DNA from: Lutibacter sp. B1
GTDB taxonomy: Bacteria > Bacteroidota > Bacteroidia > Flavobacteriales > Flavobacteriaceae
DNA: 64,000 nt
Assembly: GCF_012524075.1 (NCBI RefSeq)
Contig: NZ_JAAZUI010000015.1
Coordinates: forward strand, 25,042-89,041
Direction: 5' to 3'
Shown: positions 16,993-25,615 of the stretch, one piece after another
Layout: every line of letters begins with the position of its first letter
Numbering within the stretch: position 1 is the stretch's first letter
Made by a program: the position numbers and the translations under genes
Notes under the pieces: generated by a model
The model's database searches: none
Seen by the model: the letters and a program-made list of their open reading frames with translations, nothing else
What the model was told of the DNA's origin: nothing

Positions 16993-18264
16993 ATGTATAA
17001 AGCAGTAACGGCTGAAGAAGCTGTAAAAGTTATAAAATCAAACGACAGAGTGTATATTCAGGCTGCAGCGGCAGTTCCACAGGAATTAATCAACGCCATG
17101 TCTGCCCGGCACGAGGAACTTAGAAATGTAGAAGTATGCCATTTACATGTTGAAGGAAAAACTCCTTATGCAGATCCAAAGTATAGAGATAGCTTTCATG
17201 TAAATTCATTTTTTATTGGTAAAAATGTACGTCACACTTTAAAAGCAGGAAATGGTTCTTATACCCCGGTTTTTTTAAGTGAAGTGCCATTATTGTTTAA
17301 AAGAAATATTCTTCCAATTGATGTAGCCTTAATTCAGGTTTCAACTCCAGACAAACATGGATATTGTTCTTTGGGAGTTTCTGTAGAAGCAACGGTGGCA
17401 GCTATAAATAATGCAAAACATGTAATAGCTCAAATAAATGAGCAAATGCCAAGAGTTCATGGTGAAGGAATTATCCATATTTCTGAATTGAATACTTTTG
17501 TTGAAGTGAATACGCCAATTCCTGAGTTTATAATTCCTGCACCTACTGAGGTGGAAGATAAAATAGGTGATTATGTAGCTGAGTTAATTGATGATAGAAG
17601 TACTTTGCAAATGGGTATTGGAACCATACCAAACTCAGTTTTATATAAACTGGGAAACCATAAAGATTTAGGTATACATACTGAAATGCTTTCTGATGGT
17701 GTTATCGATTTAATTTTAAATGATGTAATAAACGGAAACTATAAAGGTGTTGGAGCTGGAAGAACTTTAGCTACTTTTTTGGCTGGCACAAAACGTTTGT
17801 ATGATTATGTTGATGACAATCCTTTTATTGAAATGAGATCATGTGATTATGTAAATGATGTTTATGTTATTAAACAAAATCCTAAAATGGTTTCAATAAA
17901 TTCAGCGATTCAGGTTGATTTATCCGGTCAAGTTTGCGCAGACTCAATTGGAACAAGATTATATTCCGGTGTTGGTGGTCAAATGGATTTTATAAGAGGT
18001 GCATCATTAAGTGAAGGAGGTAAAGCTATAATAGCGATATCTTCAACTACAAAAAAAGGAATTAGTAGAATTGTACCATTTTTATATAAAGGCGCCGGTG
18101 TTGTAACAACAAGAGCACATGTACAATATATTGTTACCGAATATGGTGTGGCTAATTTGTATGGTAAAACTATTGAGCAAAGAGCAAGCGAATTAATTAG
18201 AATTGCACATCCAGATCATAGGGAGGCAATAGAACGAGAATATTTTGAAGCTTTCAAGTATTAA
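16993..18264 (+). CDS. Acetyl-CoA hydrolase/CoA-transferase family protein
   Basis: The protein belongs to the acetyl-CoA hydrolase/4-hydroxybutyrate CoA-transferase family, which moves CoA between short acyl groups through a glutamyl-CoA intermediate. From the ATG at 16993 it has 423 residues; an ATG at 16966 overlaps the promoter. The likely catalytic glutamate is Glu231 in IHTEMLSDGVIDL, preceded by the glycine-rich MGIGTIPN. The C-terminal part has the family motif TEYGVANLYGKT. The true substrate pair (acetate/succinate, acetate/butyrate or a hydrolase) cannot be told from the sequence. It stands alone between map and gpmI units and ends at a strong terminator. Confidence 0.88.
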   Translation: MYKAVTAEEAVKVIKSNDRVYIQAAAAVPQELINAMSARHEELRNVEVCHLHVEGKTPYADPKYRDSFHVNSFFIGKNVRHTLKAGNGSYTPVFLSEVPLLFKRNILPIDVALIQVSTPDKHGYCSLGVSVEATVAAINNAKHVIAQINEQMPRVHGEGIIHISELNTFVEVNTPIPEFIIPAPTEVEDKIGDYVAELIDDRSTLQMGIGTIPNSVLYKLGNHKDLGIHTEMLSDGVIDLILNDVINGNYKGVGAGRTLATFLAGTKRLYDYVDDNPFIEMRSCDYVNDVYVIKQNPKMVSINSAIQVDLSGQVCADSIGTRLYSGVGGQMDFIRGASLSEGGKAIIAISSTTKKGISRIVPFLYKGAGVVTTRAHVQYIVTEYGVANLYGKTIEQRASELIRIAHPDHREAIEREYFEAFKY

Positions 18265-18267
18265 AAT

Positions 18268-18303
18268 AAAAAAAGCCATTATAAAATTTTATAATGGCTT
18301 TTT
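18268..18303. terminator. Bidirectional terminator, CoA-transferase / thioredoxin-like gene
   Basis: The perfect 12-bp arms (GCCATTATAAAA / TTTTATAATGGC) are flanked by A and T tracts and lie between two convergent genes. Confidence 0.85.
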
Positions 18304-18322
18304 CACAAAAATATTTAAACAA

Positions 18323-18853
18323 TTAATCTTCGTATGAATGTTTGTAAGGTTGTCCACTTACAATTTTTAGCATATCGGCTTCAATTGATTCTTGAGGATA
18401 TTCTACAATTCTACCTATTTCTTTTTCATTTTTATAGAAAATAAAAGTAGGTACTCTTTCAATATTGAATCCTTCTTGTAAATTATCTGGAGTTTCTTTA
18501 CTTCTGTTTACAGTAATAAGTTGGAGGTTCTTATAATTAAAGTCAGAAGCGTCTAAAATTTTATAAAAAACAGGAGTTTGTTCTTTACTGTCTCCACACC
18601 AAGTTCCCATAAAGGCTTTTATATGAATATCTTTTAAAAGAGGTTTTAAACTATTTAGCACATCTTCATCAATCTTATAAATATCATAATTTGGTGTAAA
18701 CCATTTATTAAAAGGTTCTTGTAAAAAGCTTTCTTTATTGGCTACACCTACTAAATTTCCAGATGCGTCTTTAACAGCTGTAACATCCTTTTTTTGAGCA
18801 GTACAGCCAATTATAGTTGTAATTAATATAAATAGTAAAATTGTTTTTTTCAT
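18323..18853 (-). CDS. Thioredoxin-fold lipoprotein with a WCGDS active-site variant
   Basis: The 176-residue protein has a lipoprotein signal (IIGCTAQK, Cys near residue 17) and a thioredoxin fold. The motif at the active site is TWCGDSKEQTP (about residues 83-93): a single cysteine followed by Gly-Asp-Ser instead of the CxxC pair. The cis-proline loop VPTFIFYKN is intact near residue 135. A second redox cysteine is therefore missing, and it cannot act as a normal dithiol reductase. It may work by a monothiol route or have a non-redox role. It lies 12 bases downstream of gpmI on the same strand and is probably co-transcribed. Confidence 0.8.
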   Translation of the reverse strand: MKKTILLFILITTIIGCTAQKKDVTAVKDASGNLVGVANKESFLQEPFNKWFTPNYDIYKIDEDVLNSLKPLLKDIHIKAFMGTWCGDSKEQTPVFYKILDASDFNYKNLQLITVNRSKETPDNLQEGFNIERVPTFIFYKNEKEIGRIVEYPQESIEADMLKIVSGQPYKHSYED

Positions 18854-18865
18854 GTATTTTAATTT

Positions 18866-20383
18866 TTAAACTAAAGAATAACGAGTCATTTTTTTAGGTT
18901 GTTCAATTCCCATTAATTTTAAAATTGTTGGAGCAACATCTCCTAAAACACCATCTTTAATTTCTTTTAAATCTTTATCAACTAAAATTAAAGGAACAGG
19001 ATTTGTTGTATGTGCTGTATTTGGTGTTCCATCAGGGTTTATCATGGTTTCACAATTACCGTGATCGGCAATAATAATGGTGGTATAATCATTCTCTAAA
19101 GCAGTTGTAACCACATCTTCTACACATTTATCAACTGCTTCACAAGCTTTAATGGCAGCTTCCATAACACCTGTATGCCCAACCATATCACCATTGGCAA
19201 AGTTTAAACAAACAAAGTCAACTTCTTTTTTATTTAATTCAGGAATAATAGCATCTCTAATTTCATAAGCACTCATTTCAGGCTTTAAATCGTATGTTGC
19301 AACTTTTGGTGATGGACATAAAAGGCGTTTTTCACCTTTAAATTCTTGCTCTCTTCCTCCTGAAAAGAAAAAAGTTACGTGTGGATATTTTTCGGTTTCG
19401 GCAATTCTTATTTGTTTTTTACCGGCTTTTTCCAATACTTCACCTAAAGTTTCTTCTAAATTATCGGTATTGTAAATTACTTTGATGTTTTTAAAAGTTT
19501 CATCATAATTGGTCATTGTAACATAGTAAAGCGGTAAAGTTTTCATACCAAAATCCGGTAAATCTTCTTGGCTAAGTACTTGCGTTAGTTCTCTACCTCT
19601 ATCTGTTCTGTAATTAAAGAAAATAACAACATCATCAGCTTCTATTTTAGCTTTAGGTGTGTCATTTTCATCAGTCATTATAATAGGTTTTATAAACTCA
19701 TCAGTTACATCGTTGCTATAACTTTCTTCAATACTTTTAATAGCATTGGTAGATTTTATTCCTGTAGCATTAACAACAGCATCATAAGCTATTTTTACAC
19801 GATCCCATCTTTTATCTCTGTCCATAGCAAAATAGCGTCCAGTTATTGAAGCCAATTCACCGGTTGTATTATTCATGTATTCCTGAATATCATTTATAAA
19901 GAATTTACCCGATTTTGGATCGCAATCTCTTCCGTCAGTAAATGCATGTAAGTATATGTTTTTAACATTATTTTCGTTTGCAACATCTAATAAACCTTTT
20001 AAATGATCAATATGAGAATGAATTCCTCCATCAGAAACTAATCCTAATAAATGAATATTTTTATTATTTTCTTTGGCATAAGAAAGCGCATCTAGTAATA
20101 CTTTTTCAGTTCCTAATGTTTTGTTTTCTACAGCCATATTTATTCTAACCAAGTTTTGGTAAACAATTCTACCGGCACCTAAATTCATATGTCCTACTTC
20201 GCTATTACCCATTTGACCTTTAGGTAAACCAACATGTTCGCCGTCTGTACGTAAACTTGCGTTAGGATATTTAGGATATAAACTATCAATAAAAGAAGTT
20301 TTAGCATTAAAAACTGCAGATACTTTAGGATCTTGTGTTATTCCCCAGCCATCTAAAATCATTAAAATTACTTTCTTATTCAT
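18866..20383 (-). CDS. gpmI: 2,3-bisphosphoglycerate-independent phosphoglycerate mutase
   Basis: GpmI interconverts 3- and 2-phosphoglycerate in glycolysis and gluconeogenesis through a phosphoserine intermediate and two Mn2+ ions. The 505-residue length is standard. The metal-binding Asp11 lies in DGWG and the nucleophile Ser61 in GNSEVGH. Substrate-loop motifs DGRDCDP and GRYFAMDRDKRWDR follow, and the C-terminal metal sites appear in NFANGDMVGHTG and IIADHGNCETM. It is followed by the thioredoxin-like lipoprotein gene and preceded by a TAnnTTTG element (minus strand, 20413-20420). Confidence 0.97.
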   Translation of the reverse strand: MNKKVILMILDGWGITQDPKVSAVFNAKTSFIDSLYPKYPNASLRTDGEHVGLPKGQMGNSEVGHMNLGAGRIVYQNLVRINMAVENKTLGTEKVLLDALSYAKENNKNIHLLGLVSDGGIHSHIDHLKGLLDVANENNVKNIYLHAFTDGRDCDPKSGKFFINDIQEYMNNTTGELASITGRYFAMDRDKRWDRVKIAYDAVVNATGIKSTNAIKSIEESYSNDVTDEFIKPIIMTDENDTPKAKIEADDVVIFFNYRTDRGRELTQVLSQEDLPDFGMKTLPLYYVTMTNYDETFKNIKVIYNTDNLEETLGEVLEKAGKKQIRIAETEKYPHVTFFFSGGREQEFKGEKRLLCPSPKVATYDLKPEMSAYEIRDAIIPELNKKEVDFVCLNFANGDMVGHTGVMEAAIKACEAVDKCVEDVVTTALENDYTTIIIADHGNCETMINPDGTPNTAHTTNPVPLILVDKDLKEIKDGVLGDVAPTILKLMGIEQPKKMTRYSLV

Positions 20384-20412
20384 TATAAATATGTATTAGT
20401 TTTTTTGTATGC

Positions 20413-20420
20413 CAAATATA
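20413..20420 (-). promoter_or_regulatory. -7 promoter element of gpmI
   Basis: The minus strand reads TATATTTG, matching TAnnTTTG, 29 bases before the gpmI ATG. Confidence 0.5.
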
Positions 20421-20653
20421 CAAAGTAATACGTTTAACATCATTTAATTGGCTGTTAATTATAGTTAAAGTTACTAAAACGATTTAGAAAGTTTTGTTTT
20501 AATTTATTTAGTTTGTGCTTCTTACATCAGTTTTTGTAAACTTCACATCAACCGAAAGTTAAAGAGTTGTTAATTAACAGTTTTAAGTATAACAAAATCT
20601 TCTTTTTAGAGTCTTTATAGTATAAAACCACATTAACCTAAAATAATATTATT

Positions 20654-21055
20654 ATGAAAAAACTAGTTTTATTAATTGCTTTATTAACATTTACTTTTGG
20701 TTTTGCAAAATCAGAAAATTCAATAGTAAATGATGAAATAAATTCGGTTATTTATAATACGAATGTCAATCCATTTTGTAAGTTAATACAAATGGGAGAT
20801 TATGATGCCGTAAAAGCACTAATTGAAGAAGGGCAAGATATTAATCAAAAATCTACAGGTTTAACTCCATTAATGTTTGCTGCACGCCATAATAAAGTTG
20901 ATATAGTTACTTTATTAATTAAGAGTGGTGCAAAACTTAAAATAAAATCAGATAGAGGAGGTTATACTGCTTTAGATTACGCTAAAATGTCTAATGCTAC
21001 AGAAGCTTATGATATTATTAAAAAAGCTATGGAAATGAAAAAAAATAAAAAATAG
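20654..21055 (+). CDS. Secreted ankyrin-repeat protein
   Basis: The 133-residue protein has a signal peptide (MKKLVLLIALLTFTFGFA) and then about three ankyrin repeats over residues 38-130: NPFCKLIQMGDYDAVKALI, TPLMFAARHNKVDIVTLLI and TALDYAKMSNATEAYDIIK. It should fold as a small solenoid in the periplasm and bind a protein partner. The C-terminus is lysine-rich. The partner is unknown. It is divergent from gpmI across a 270-base gap in which I see no other gene, and it converges on the M48 protease gene through a shared terminator. Confidence 0.85.
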   Translation: MKKLVLLIALLTFTFGFAKSENSIVNDEINSVIYNTNVNPFCKLIQMGDYDAVKALIEEGQDINQKSTGLTPLMFAARHNKVDIVTLLIKSGAKLKIKSDRGGYTALDYAKMSNATEAYDIIKKAMEMKKNKK

Positions 21056-21071
21056 ATTTGTTTAAATAAAT

Positions 21072-21103
21072 AATTAAGGTTGAATTTTAATTCAGCCTTA
21101 ATT
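21072..21103. terminator. Bidirectional terminator, ankyrin gene / M48 gene
   Basis: A 15-bp stem with one G-U pair (AATTAAGGTTGAATT / AATTCAGCCTTAATT), followed by T-rich DNA. Confidence 0.75.
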
Positions 21104-21874
21104 TTATTTTTGATATTTTTCTATTGCTTCTTTAATTTTCTCAATTCTATTTTCAGGATCAGGGTGTGTGCTCATTCTTTCAGGAGTTCTGTTAGGTCCT
21201 GCAGCCTCTTTAAGTATTTCCATAACGCCAATCAACTCGATTGGATTATATCCGGCATCAATCATGAATCTAACACCCAATTCATCACTTTCCAATTCAT
21301 CATCTCTTCCATAACTCATATTTATAACATTTGCAATTGCAGCAGCTCCGGCAGCAGTGCTGGGATCAAACCCAACAGCAACACCACTTAAAATACCTTG
21401 AGTCAATCCTTGTTTTGCCATTCTTTCTGCAGAATGCCGTCCAACAACGTGTCCTATTTCATGCCCTAAAACTCCGGCTAATTGATCTTCATTTTCTAAT
21501 CTTGAAAATAAAGCGTAAGTTATAAATATTTGTCCGCCAGGTAATGCAAAAGCATTAATTGTTTCAGGATCTCTAAGCAAATGAAAGTCGTATTTATATG
21601 GAGTTTGATTGGCTACGCTGCTATTCACCAATTTTTGACCAACTTGGTCTACAAATTTCTGGTAGTTTTGATCAGGATATAATCCGCCATGTTGTTGTGC
21701 CATTTCTGGAGCGCTTTGTAATCCAATAGCAATTTCTTCATCTGAAGTCATGGATATATGCTGTTTTTTACCTGTATATTCATTAACTTCACTATTTGAA
21801 TAGTATTTAAATAGCGTAAACAAAACAATAGCTACTCCTATTAAAAGGTTGATTTTTGTATTTCTTTTTCTCAT
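21104..21874 (-). CDS. M48-family metallopeptidase
   Basis: This is a zinc protease of the M48 (Ste24/HtpX/LoiP-like) family, probably in the periplasm and tethered by an N-terminal hydrophobic segment (about residues 8-24). The zinc motif HEIGH is at residues 138-142, and the third ligand is the glutamate in ELESDELGV. The 256-residue length fits the single-anchor, LoiP/YcaL-like group that clips outer-membrane or periplasmic proteins. No TPR repeats are present. It has its own TAnnTTTG element (minus strand, 21901-21908). Substrate unknown. Confidence 0.9.
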   Translation of the reverse strand: MRKRNTKINLLIGVAIVLFTLFKYYSNSEVNEYTGKKQHISMTSDEEIAIGLQSAPEMAQQHGGLYPDQNYQKFVDQVGQKLVNSSVANQTPYKYDFHLLRDPETINAFALPGGQIFITYALFSRLENEDQLAGVLGHEIGHVVGRHSAERMAKQGLTQGILSGVAVGFDPSTAAGAAAIANVINMSYGRDDELESDELGVRFMIDAGYNPIELIGVMEILKEAAGPNRTPERMSTHPDPENRIEKIKEAIEKYQK

Positions 21875-21900
21875 TTTTAGTTGATTTTTTTGTAAATATA

Positions 21901-21908
21901 CAAAGTTA
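21901..21908 (-). promoter_or_regulatory. -7 promoter element of the M48 gene
   Basis: The minus strand reads TAACTTTG, matching TAnnTTTG, 26 bases before the ATG. Confidence 0.45.
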
Positions 21909-22053
21909 ATTATTTGTATATCAAATGAAAAATTTTAAAAAAAAGATAAAAGGTTGGTATTTTTCAATGTTGTTTAGGCATAAATAGTTCTTTTTCATTG
22001 GTTAAAAAAGAATAATTAGTAACCAGAGTTACTGATATTCGTATATTATCACT

Positions 22054-22061
22054 TATATTTG
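22054..22061 (+). promoter_or_regulatory. -7 promoter element of the rhodanese gene
   Basis: TATATTTG matches TAnnTTTG 24 bases before the ATG at 22086. Confidence 0.5.
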
Positions 22062-22085
22062 CGCCAAATTTAAAAATAATTTAAA

Positions 22086-22397
22086 ATGAGTTTTTTCGGT
22101 TTATTTGGAGGAGGAAACAGTGGGGCATCTATTGAGGATTATTTAAAAGAGGGTGCAGTTGTAATAGATGTTAGAACAGTTGAGGAATTTAAAAGTGGTC
22201 ATGTAAATGGTTCTAAAAACATTGTTTTAGATACAATTCCACAAAAAGTTAATCAGATTAAAGCAATGAATAAGAAAATAATTGCCGTATGTAGAAGTGG
22301 AGCCAGAAGTGGGCAAGCAACTTCATTTTTAAAGCAACACGGTATTGATGTTATTAATGGCGGACCTTGGCAAAACGTTGCTAAGTTTGTGAATTAA
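22086..22397 (+). CDS. Single-domain rhodanese-like sulfurtransferase
   Basis: The 103-residue protein is a single rhodanese domain that can carry persulfide sulphur on a cysteine. The active-site loop CRSGARS has Cys69, and the CH2A-like start VVIDVRTVEEFKSGHVNGS lies at residues 25-43. The first 12 residues are hydrophobic and glycine-rich (SFFGLFGGGNSG). This could be a weak membrane-association tag but is too short for a signal peptide. It is expressed alone, with its own promoter and a strong terminator. The sulphur acceptor is unknown. Confidence 0.88.
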   Translation: MSFFGLFGGGNSGASIEDYLKEGAVVIDVRTVEEFKSGHVNGSKNIVLDTIPQKVNQIKAMNKKIIAVCRSGARSGQATSFLKQHGIDVINGGPWQNVAKFVN

Positions 22398-22414
22398 TTA
22401 TTGGTAAAAAATAT

Positions 22415-22446
22415 AAAAAAAGGGGAGCATTTGCTCCCCTTTTTTA
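22415..22446 (+). terminator. Terminator of the rhodanese gene
   Basis: A G/C-rich stem AGGGGAGCA / TGCTCCCCT (22421-22440) is flanked by an A tract and a T tract. Confidence 0.9.
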
Positions 22447-22515
22447 TTAACATATATTTAATAAAATACTTATTAATAAATAAATAATTTAGTGTTTATG
22501 TAAAAATTATGACTA

Positions 22516-22529
22516 TTTTACATGTAAAA
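22516..22529. promoter_or_regulatory. Perfect 14-bp palindrome upstream of the M20 gene
   Basis: TTTTACATGTAAAA is self-complementary and lies 37 bases before the chosen M20 start. It could be a repressor site, but AT-rich palindromes of this size also arise by chance. Confidence 0.3.
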
Positions 22530-22565
22530 AGGAATGTTTTTATATTTTTACTAAAAATATATATT

Positions 22566-23840
22566 ATGAATAAAATGTTTTTATTTTTTCTTGTTTTTAT
22601 TGGACTCAAAGCTTACTCTCAAGATATTGATCTTCTTATATCTGATGTAGAACCTCAAGTAATAGAATGGAGAAGGTATTTTCATGAAAATCCAGAATTG
22701 TCTAACAGAGAGTTTAAAACTTCTGAAAAAATAGCTGATTTTTTAAAGAAATCGGGCTTAGAGGTTCAAACAGGAATAGCATATACTGGAGTTGTAGGAA
22801 TATTAAAAGGAGGAAAACCGGGACCGGTAATTGCTCTAAGGGCTGATATTGATGGTTTGCCAGTAACTGAAAGAGTTGATGTACCTTTCGCATCAAAAGT
22901 CAAAAGTAATTATAATGGTATTGAAACTGGTGTAATGCACGCTTGCGGTCACGACACACATATAGCTATATTAATGGGAACAGTAGAAGTTCTTTCTAAA
23001 ATGAAAAAAGATATAAAAGGGACTGTCAAATTTATTTTTCAACCTGCAGAAGAAGGTCCACCACCGGGAGAAAATGGAGGAGCTAAAATGATGGTTGAAG
23101 AAGGAGTGCTAAAAAATCCTGAGGTTGAAGCCATTTTCGGATTGCATATAAGTTCTGGAACTGATGTTGGTATAATTGAGTACAAACCTGCAGGTACAAT
23201 GGCTGCGGCTCAACGTTTTGTAATTAAAGTTAAAGGGAAACAAACGCATGGATCAAGACCTTGGGGAGGAGTAGATCCAATTGTGGTTTCAGCCCAAATA
23301 ATTAATGGGTTACAAACTATAATAAGTAGAGACACCGAATTAACTAAAGAAGCCGCTGTTATTTCTGTTGGTTTAATTAGAGGAGGTGTGCGAAATAATA
23401 TTATACCTGAAGAGGTTGAAATGATAGGAACTATTAGAACATTAGATGAAGCTATGAAAATAAAGTTGAATGAAGAAATGTTAAGAAGGGTGCCTGCTAT
23501 TGCAGAAGCTTATGGTGCAAAGGCAGAGATTACTATAGAAGGAGGGTTGCCAATAACTTATAATGATGTGGATTTAGTGAATAAAATGTTGCCTTCATTA
23601 CAAAAAGCTGCAGGTAAAAATAATGTTCACTTAATAAATGCGGTTACTGGTGCTGAAGATTTTTCTTATTTTCAAAAAGAAATTCCTGGATTTTATTTCT
23701 TTTTAGGAGGAAAGCCTTTAGATGTTAAGAAAGAAGACGCTGCTTCACATCACACACCAGATTTTTATATTGATGAAAGTGGTCTAAAATTAGGGGTTAA
23801 ATCTTTTGTTAATTTGGTATTGGATTATACTGGTAGTTAA
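22566..23840 (+). CDS. M20-family metallopeptidase / N-acyl amino acid amidohydrolase, exported
   Basis: From the ATG at 22566 the product has 424 residues and starts with a signal peptide (MNKMFLFFLVFIGLKAYSQ). An in-frame ATG at 22509 would add 19 residues that disturb the signal. The fold is that of M20D amidohydrolases (hippurate hydrolase, IAA-amino-acid hydrolase), which cleave N-acyl amino acids with two metal ions. Metal-site motifs are MHACGHDTHIA, QPAEEGPP and a late His in SSHHTPDF-like DAASHHTPDF. The exported location is typical of Bacteroidota members that process peptides or acyl amino acids. Substrate unknown. It ends at a strong terminator. Confidence 0.9.
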   Translation: MNKMFLFFLVFIGLKAYSQDIDLLISDVEPQVIEWRRYFHENPELSNREFKTSEKIADFLKKSGLEVQTGIAYTGVVGILKGGKPGPVIALRADIDGLPVTERVDVPFASKVKSNYNGIETGVMHACGHDTHIAILMGTVEVLSKMKKDIKGTVKFIFQPAEEGPPPGENGGAKMMVEEGVLKNPEVEAIFGLHISSGTDVGIIEYKPAGTMAAAQRFVIKVKGKQTHGSRPWGGVDPIVVSAQIINGLQTIISRDTELTKEAAVISVGLIRGGVRNNIIPEEVEMIGTIRTLDEAMKIKLNEEMLRRVPAIAEAYGAKAEITIEGGLPITYNDVDLVNKMLPSLQKAAGKNNVHLINAVTGAEDFSYFQKEIPGFYFFLGGKPLDVKKEDAASHHTPDFYIDESGLKLGVKSFVNLVLDYTGS

Positions 23841-23863
23841 GAAAAACATCTGTAAAATACACC

Positions 23864-23884
23864 AAGCCCACATTATGTGGGCTT
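23864..23884 (+). terminator. Terminator of the M20 gene
   Basis: Arms AAGCCCACAT / ATGTGGGCTT with a one-base centre (so a small loop from inner pairs) are followed by a T run. Confidence 0.8.
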
Positions 23885-23928
23885 TTTTAACGTTAAGGGG
23901 TCATCAGATTTAATAAAAATTTAACATT

Positions 23929-23958
23929 TTTTTAGTTCGTTTTATTCCGAACTAAAAA
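23929..23958. promoter_or_regulatory. Candidate operator for the efflux-operon regulator
   Basis: An inverted repeat with 11-bp arms, TTTTTAGTTCG and CGAACTAAAAA, is separated by 8 bases and lies 24 bases before the regulator's ATG. Its position just upstream of a MarR/GbsR-type gene and the RND operon makes autoregulation likely. It is not followed by a T tract at the right place for a terminator. Confidence 0.55.
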
Positions 23959-23981
23959 CTTTTTTTGTCAAAATTTTTGTA

Positions 23982-24470
23982 ATGATTTCTGAAGAAGATT
24001 TAATAAAAGAAAAATTAGCATTGGTAGAAGAGCTTGGGGTACATTTTGAGAGCAGTGATAATTTACCACCTTTAGCTGCAAGAATTGCTGTTTATTTAAT
24101 ATTAAGTGGTATAGAGGGAGCAACTTTTGAAGAGCTCGTAGAAAAATTAGAAGCAAGTAAAAGTTCAATTTCTACAAATTTACATTTACTTCAGTCTATG
24201 GAGAGAATTACATATTATACAAGATGTGGAGATAGAAAGAGACATTTCACAATATCACCTAACCATGTTATTTCAAGGTTAGAAGAAAAAATTGATTTAT
24301 GGGAAAAAGAAAAAAGTAATCATCAAAAAGTACAAGATTATAAGCAAAAGATTATAAAATTTAATAAAAAATATAATGAGAATAATTTAGGACTAGAATT
24401 TAACCAGCAGTACATAGAGTTTATTAATAAAATGATAAGCCATTTAGCCGAATTAAAAAAAATATACTAA
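23982..24470 (+). CDS. GbsR/MarR-family transcriptional regulator
   Basis: The 162-residue protein has a winged helix-turn-helix at residues 28-85 (AARIAVYLILSGIEGATFEELVEKLEASKSSISTNLHLL contains the recognition helix), then a C-terminal coiled coil (about residues 100-160) for dimer formation. This is the layout of GbsR-like MarR proteins, which are often local repressors. It lies 22 bases upstream of the RND adaptor gene on the same strand, so it is probably the first gene of that operon and controls it. The palindrome at 23929-23958 is a likely binding site. The ligand is unknown. Confidence 0.88.
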   Translation: MISEEDLIKEKLALVEELGVHFESSDNLPPLAARIAVYLILSGIEGATFEELVEKLEASKSSISTNLHLLQSMERITYYTRCGDRKRHFTISPNHVISRLEEKIDLWEKEKSNHQKVQDYKQKIIKFNKKYNENNLGLEFNQQYIEFINKMISHLAELKKIY

Positions 24471-24492
24471 CGATTATAAATAATGACAAATA

Positions 24493-25581
24493 ATGAAAAC
24501 TAATAAAATTACATTTAAATATGCTATTGTAGCCTTGTCGGTTATTGTTTTTGCAAGTTGTAAAAATAATGAACCAGCTCAAAAAGCAGCAATGGGACCA
24601 ATGCCTTTAGCTGTACAAACTGTTAAAAAACAAGATGCTGTTGTAAATCAGGAATATTCTGCAAATTTAGAAGGGCAGCAAAATGTTGAAATTAGACCAA
24701 AAGTAAGTGGATTTATTCAAAAAATATACGTTGATGAAGGGCAACCGGTAAAAAAAGGCCAATTACTTTTTAAGTTAGAAACGCAATCGCTAAGTCAAGA
24801 TGCTGCTGCTGCAAAAGCCAGAATTAATGTAGCTCAAGTAGAGGTTGATCGTTTAATACCATTGGTAGAGAGAAATATAATAAGTAAAGTACAATTAGAA
24901 ACAGCTAAAGCTAATTTAGCTCAAGCTAAAAGTAATTATAGTAGTATAGTAGCTAATATTAATTATGCAAATATTACGAGTCCTGTTAATGGTGTTATAG
25001 GAAGTCTTCCATATAGAGAAGGAAGCCTTGTGAGTAGTGCTATTGTAGAGCCTTTAACCACAGTATCTGACACAAAAATGGTTAGAGCGTATTTTTCAAT
25101 GAATGAGAAAGAACTTTTAGATTTTAGCAGAACATTTGCAGGGCAAACCATGAAAGAAAAAATTAATAAAATACCGGAAGTTTCCCTTGTTTTAATTGAT
25201 AATTCTATATATGAGTATAAAGGTAAAATAGAAACTATCAGCGGTTTAATAAACCAAAGGACAGGAAGTACCGAGTGTAGAGCTGTTTTTCCAAACCCGG
25301 AAGGTGTTTTAAGAAGTGGAGGTAGTGGTATCATTAGAATTCCTTTCGTTCAAAATGAGGTTATTTTAATTCCTCAGATTGCTGTATTTGATAGACAAGG
25401 TAAATATCATTTATTTGTTGTAGGTGAAGGTAATAAGGTAACTGAAAAAGTTGTTGAGGTAGTTGGAACAAAGGATTTAGACTATATAATTTCAAGTGGA
25501 ATAGAAGAAGGAGAATCGGTTGTTGTTGAAGGTGTTTCAAAATTAGTTGATGGACAAGAAATATCTCCTAAATCACTTTAA
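24493..25581 (+). CDS. RND efflux periplasmic adaptor (AcrA/MexA type)
   Basis: The 362-residue membrane-fusion protein joins an inner-membrane RND pump to an outer-membrane channel. It has a lipoprotein signal (FASCKNNE, Cys near residue 23). The biotinyl-lipoyl half-motifs flank a short helical hairpin (IRPKVSGFIQKIYVDEGQPVKKGQLLFKL and ITSPVNGVIGSL), followed by beta-barrel and membrane-proximal domains to residue 362. It is the second gene of the operon regulator-adaptor-permease-outer membrane factor. The hydrophobic-drug (HAE1) type is indicated by the permease next to it. Confidence 0.93.
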   Translation: MKTNKITFKYAIVALSVIVFASCKNNEPAQKAAMGPMPLAVQTVKKQDAVVNQEYSANLEGQQNVEIRPKVSGFIQKIYVDEGQPVKKGQLLFKLETQSLSQDAAAAKARINVAQVEVDRLIPLVERNIISKVQLETAKANLAQAKSNYSSIVANINYANITSPVNGVIGSLPYREGSLVSSAIVEPLTTVSDTKMVRAYFSMNEKELLDFSRTFAGQTMKEKINKIPEVSLVLIDNSIYEYKGKIETISGLINQRTGSTECRAVFPNPEGVLRSGGSGIIRIPFVQNEVILIPQIAVFDRQGKYHLFVVGEGNKVTEKVVEVVGTKDLDYIISSGIEEGESVVVEGVSKLVDGQEISPKSL

Positions 25582-25615
25582 AATAAAATAATAAATAATC
25601 CAATAATTTTTGATT

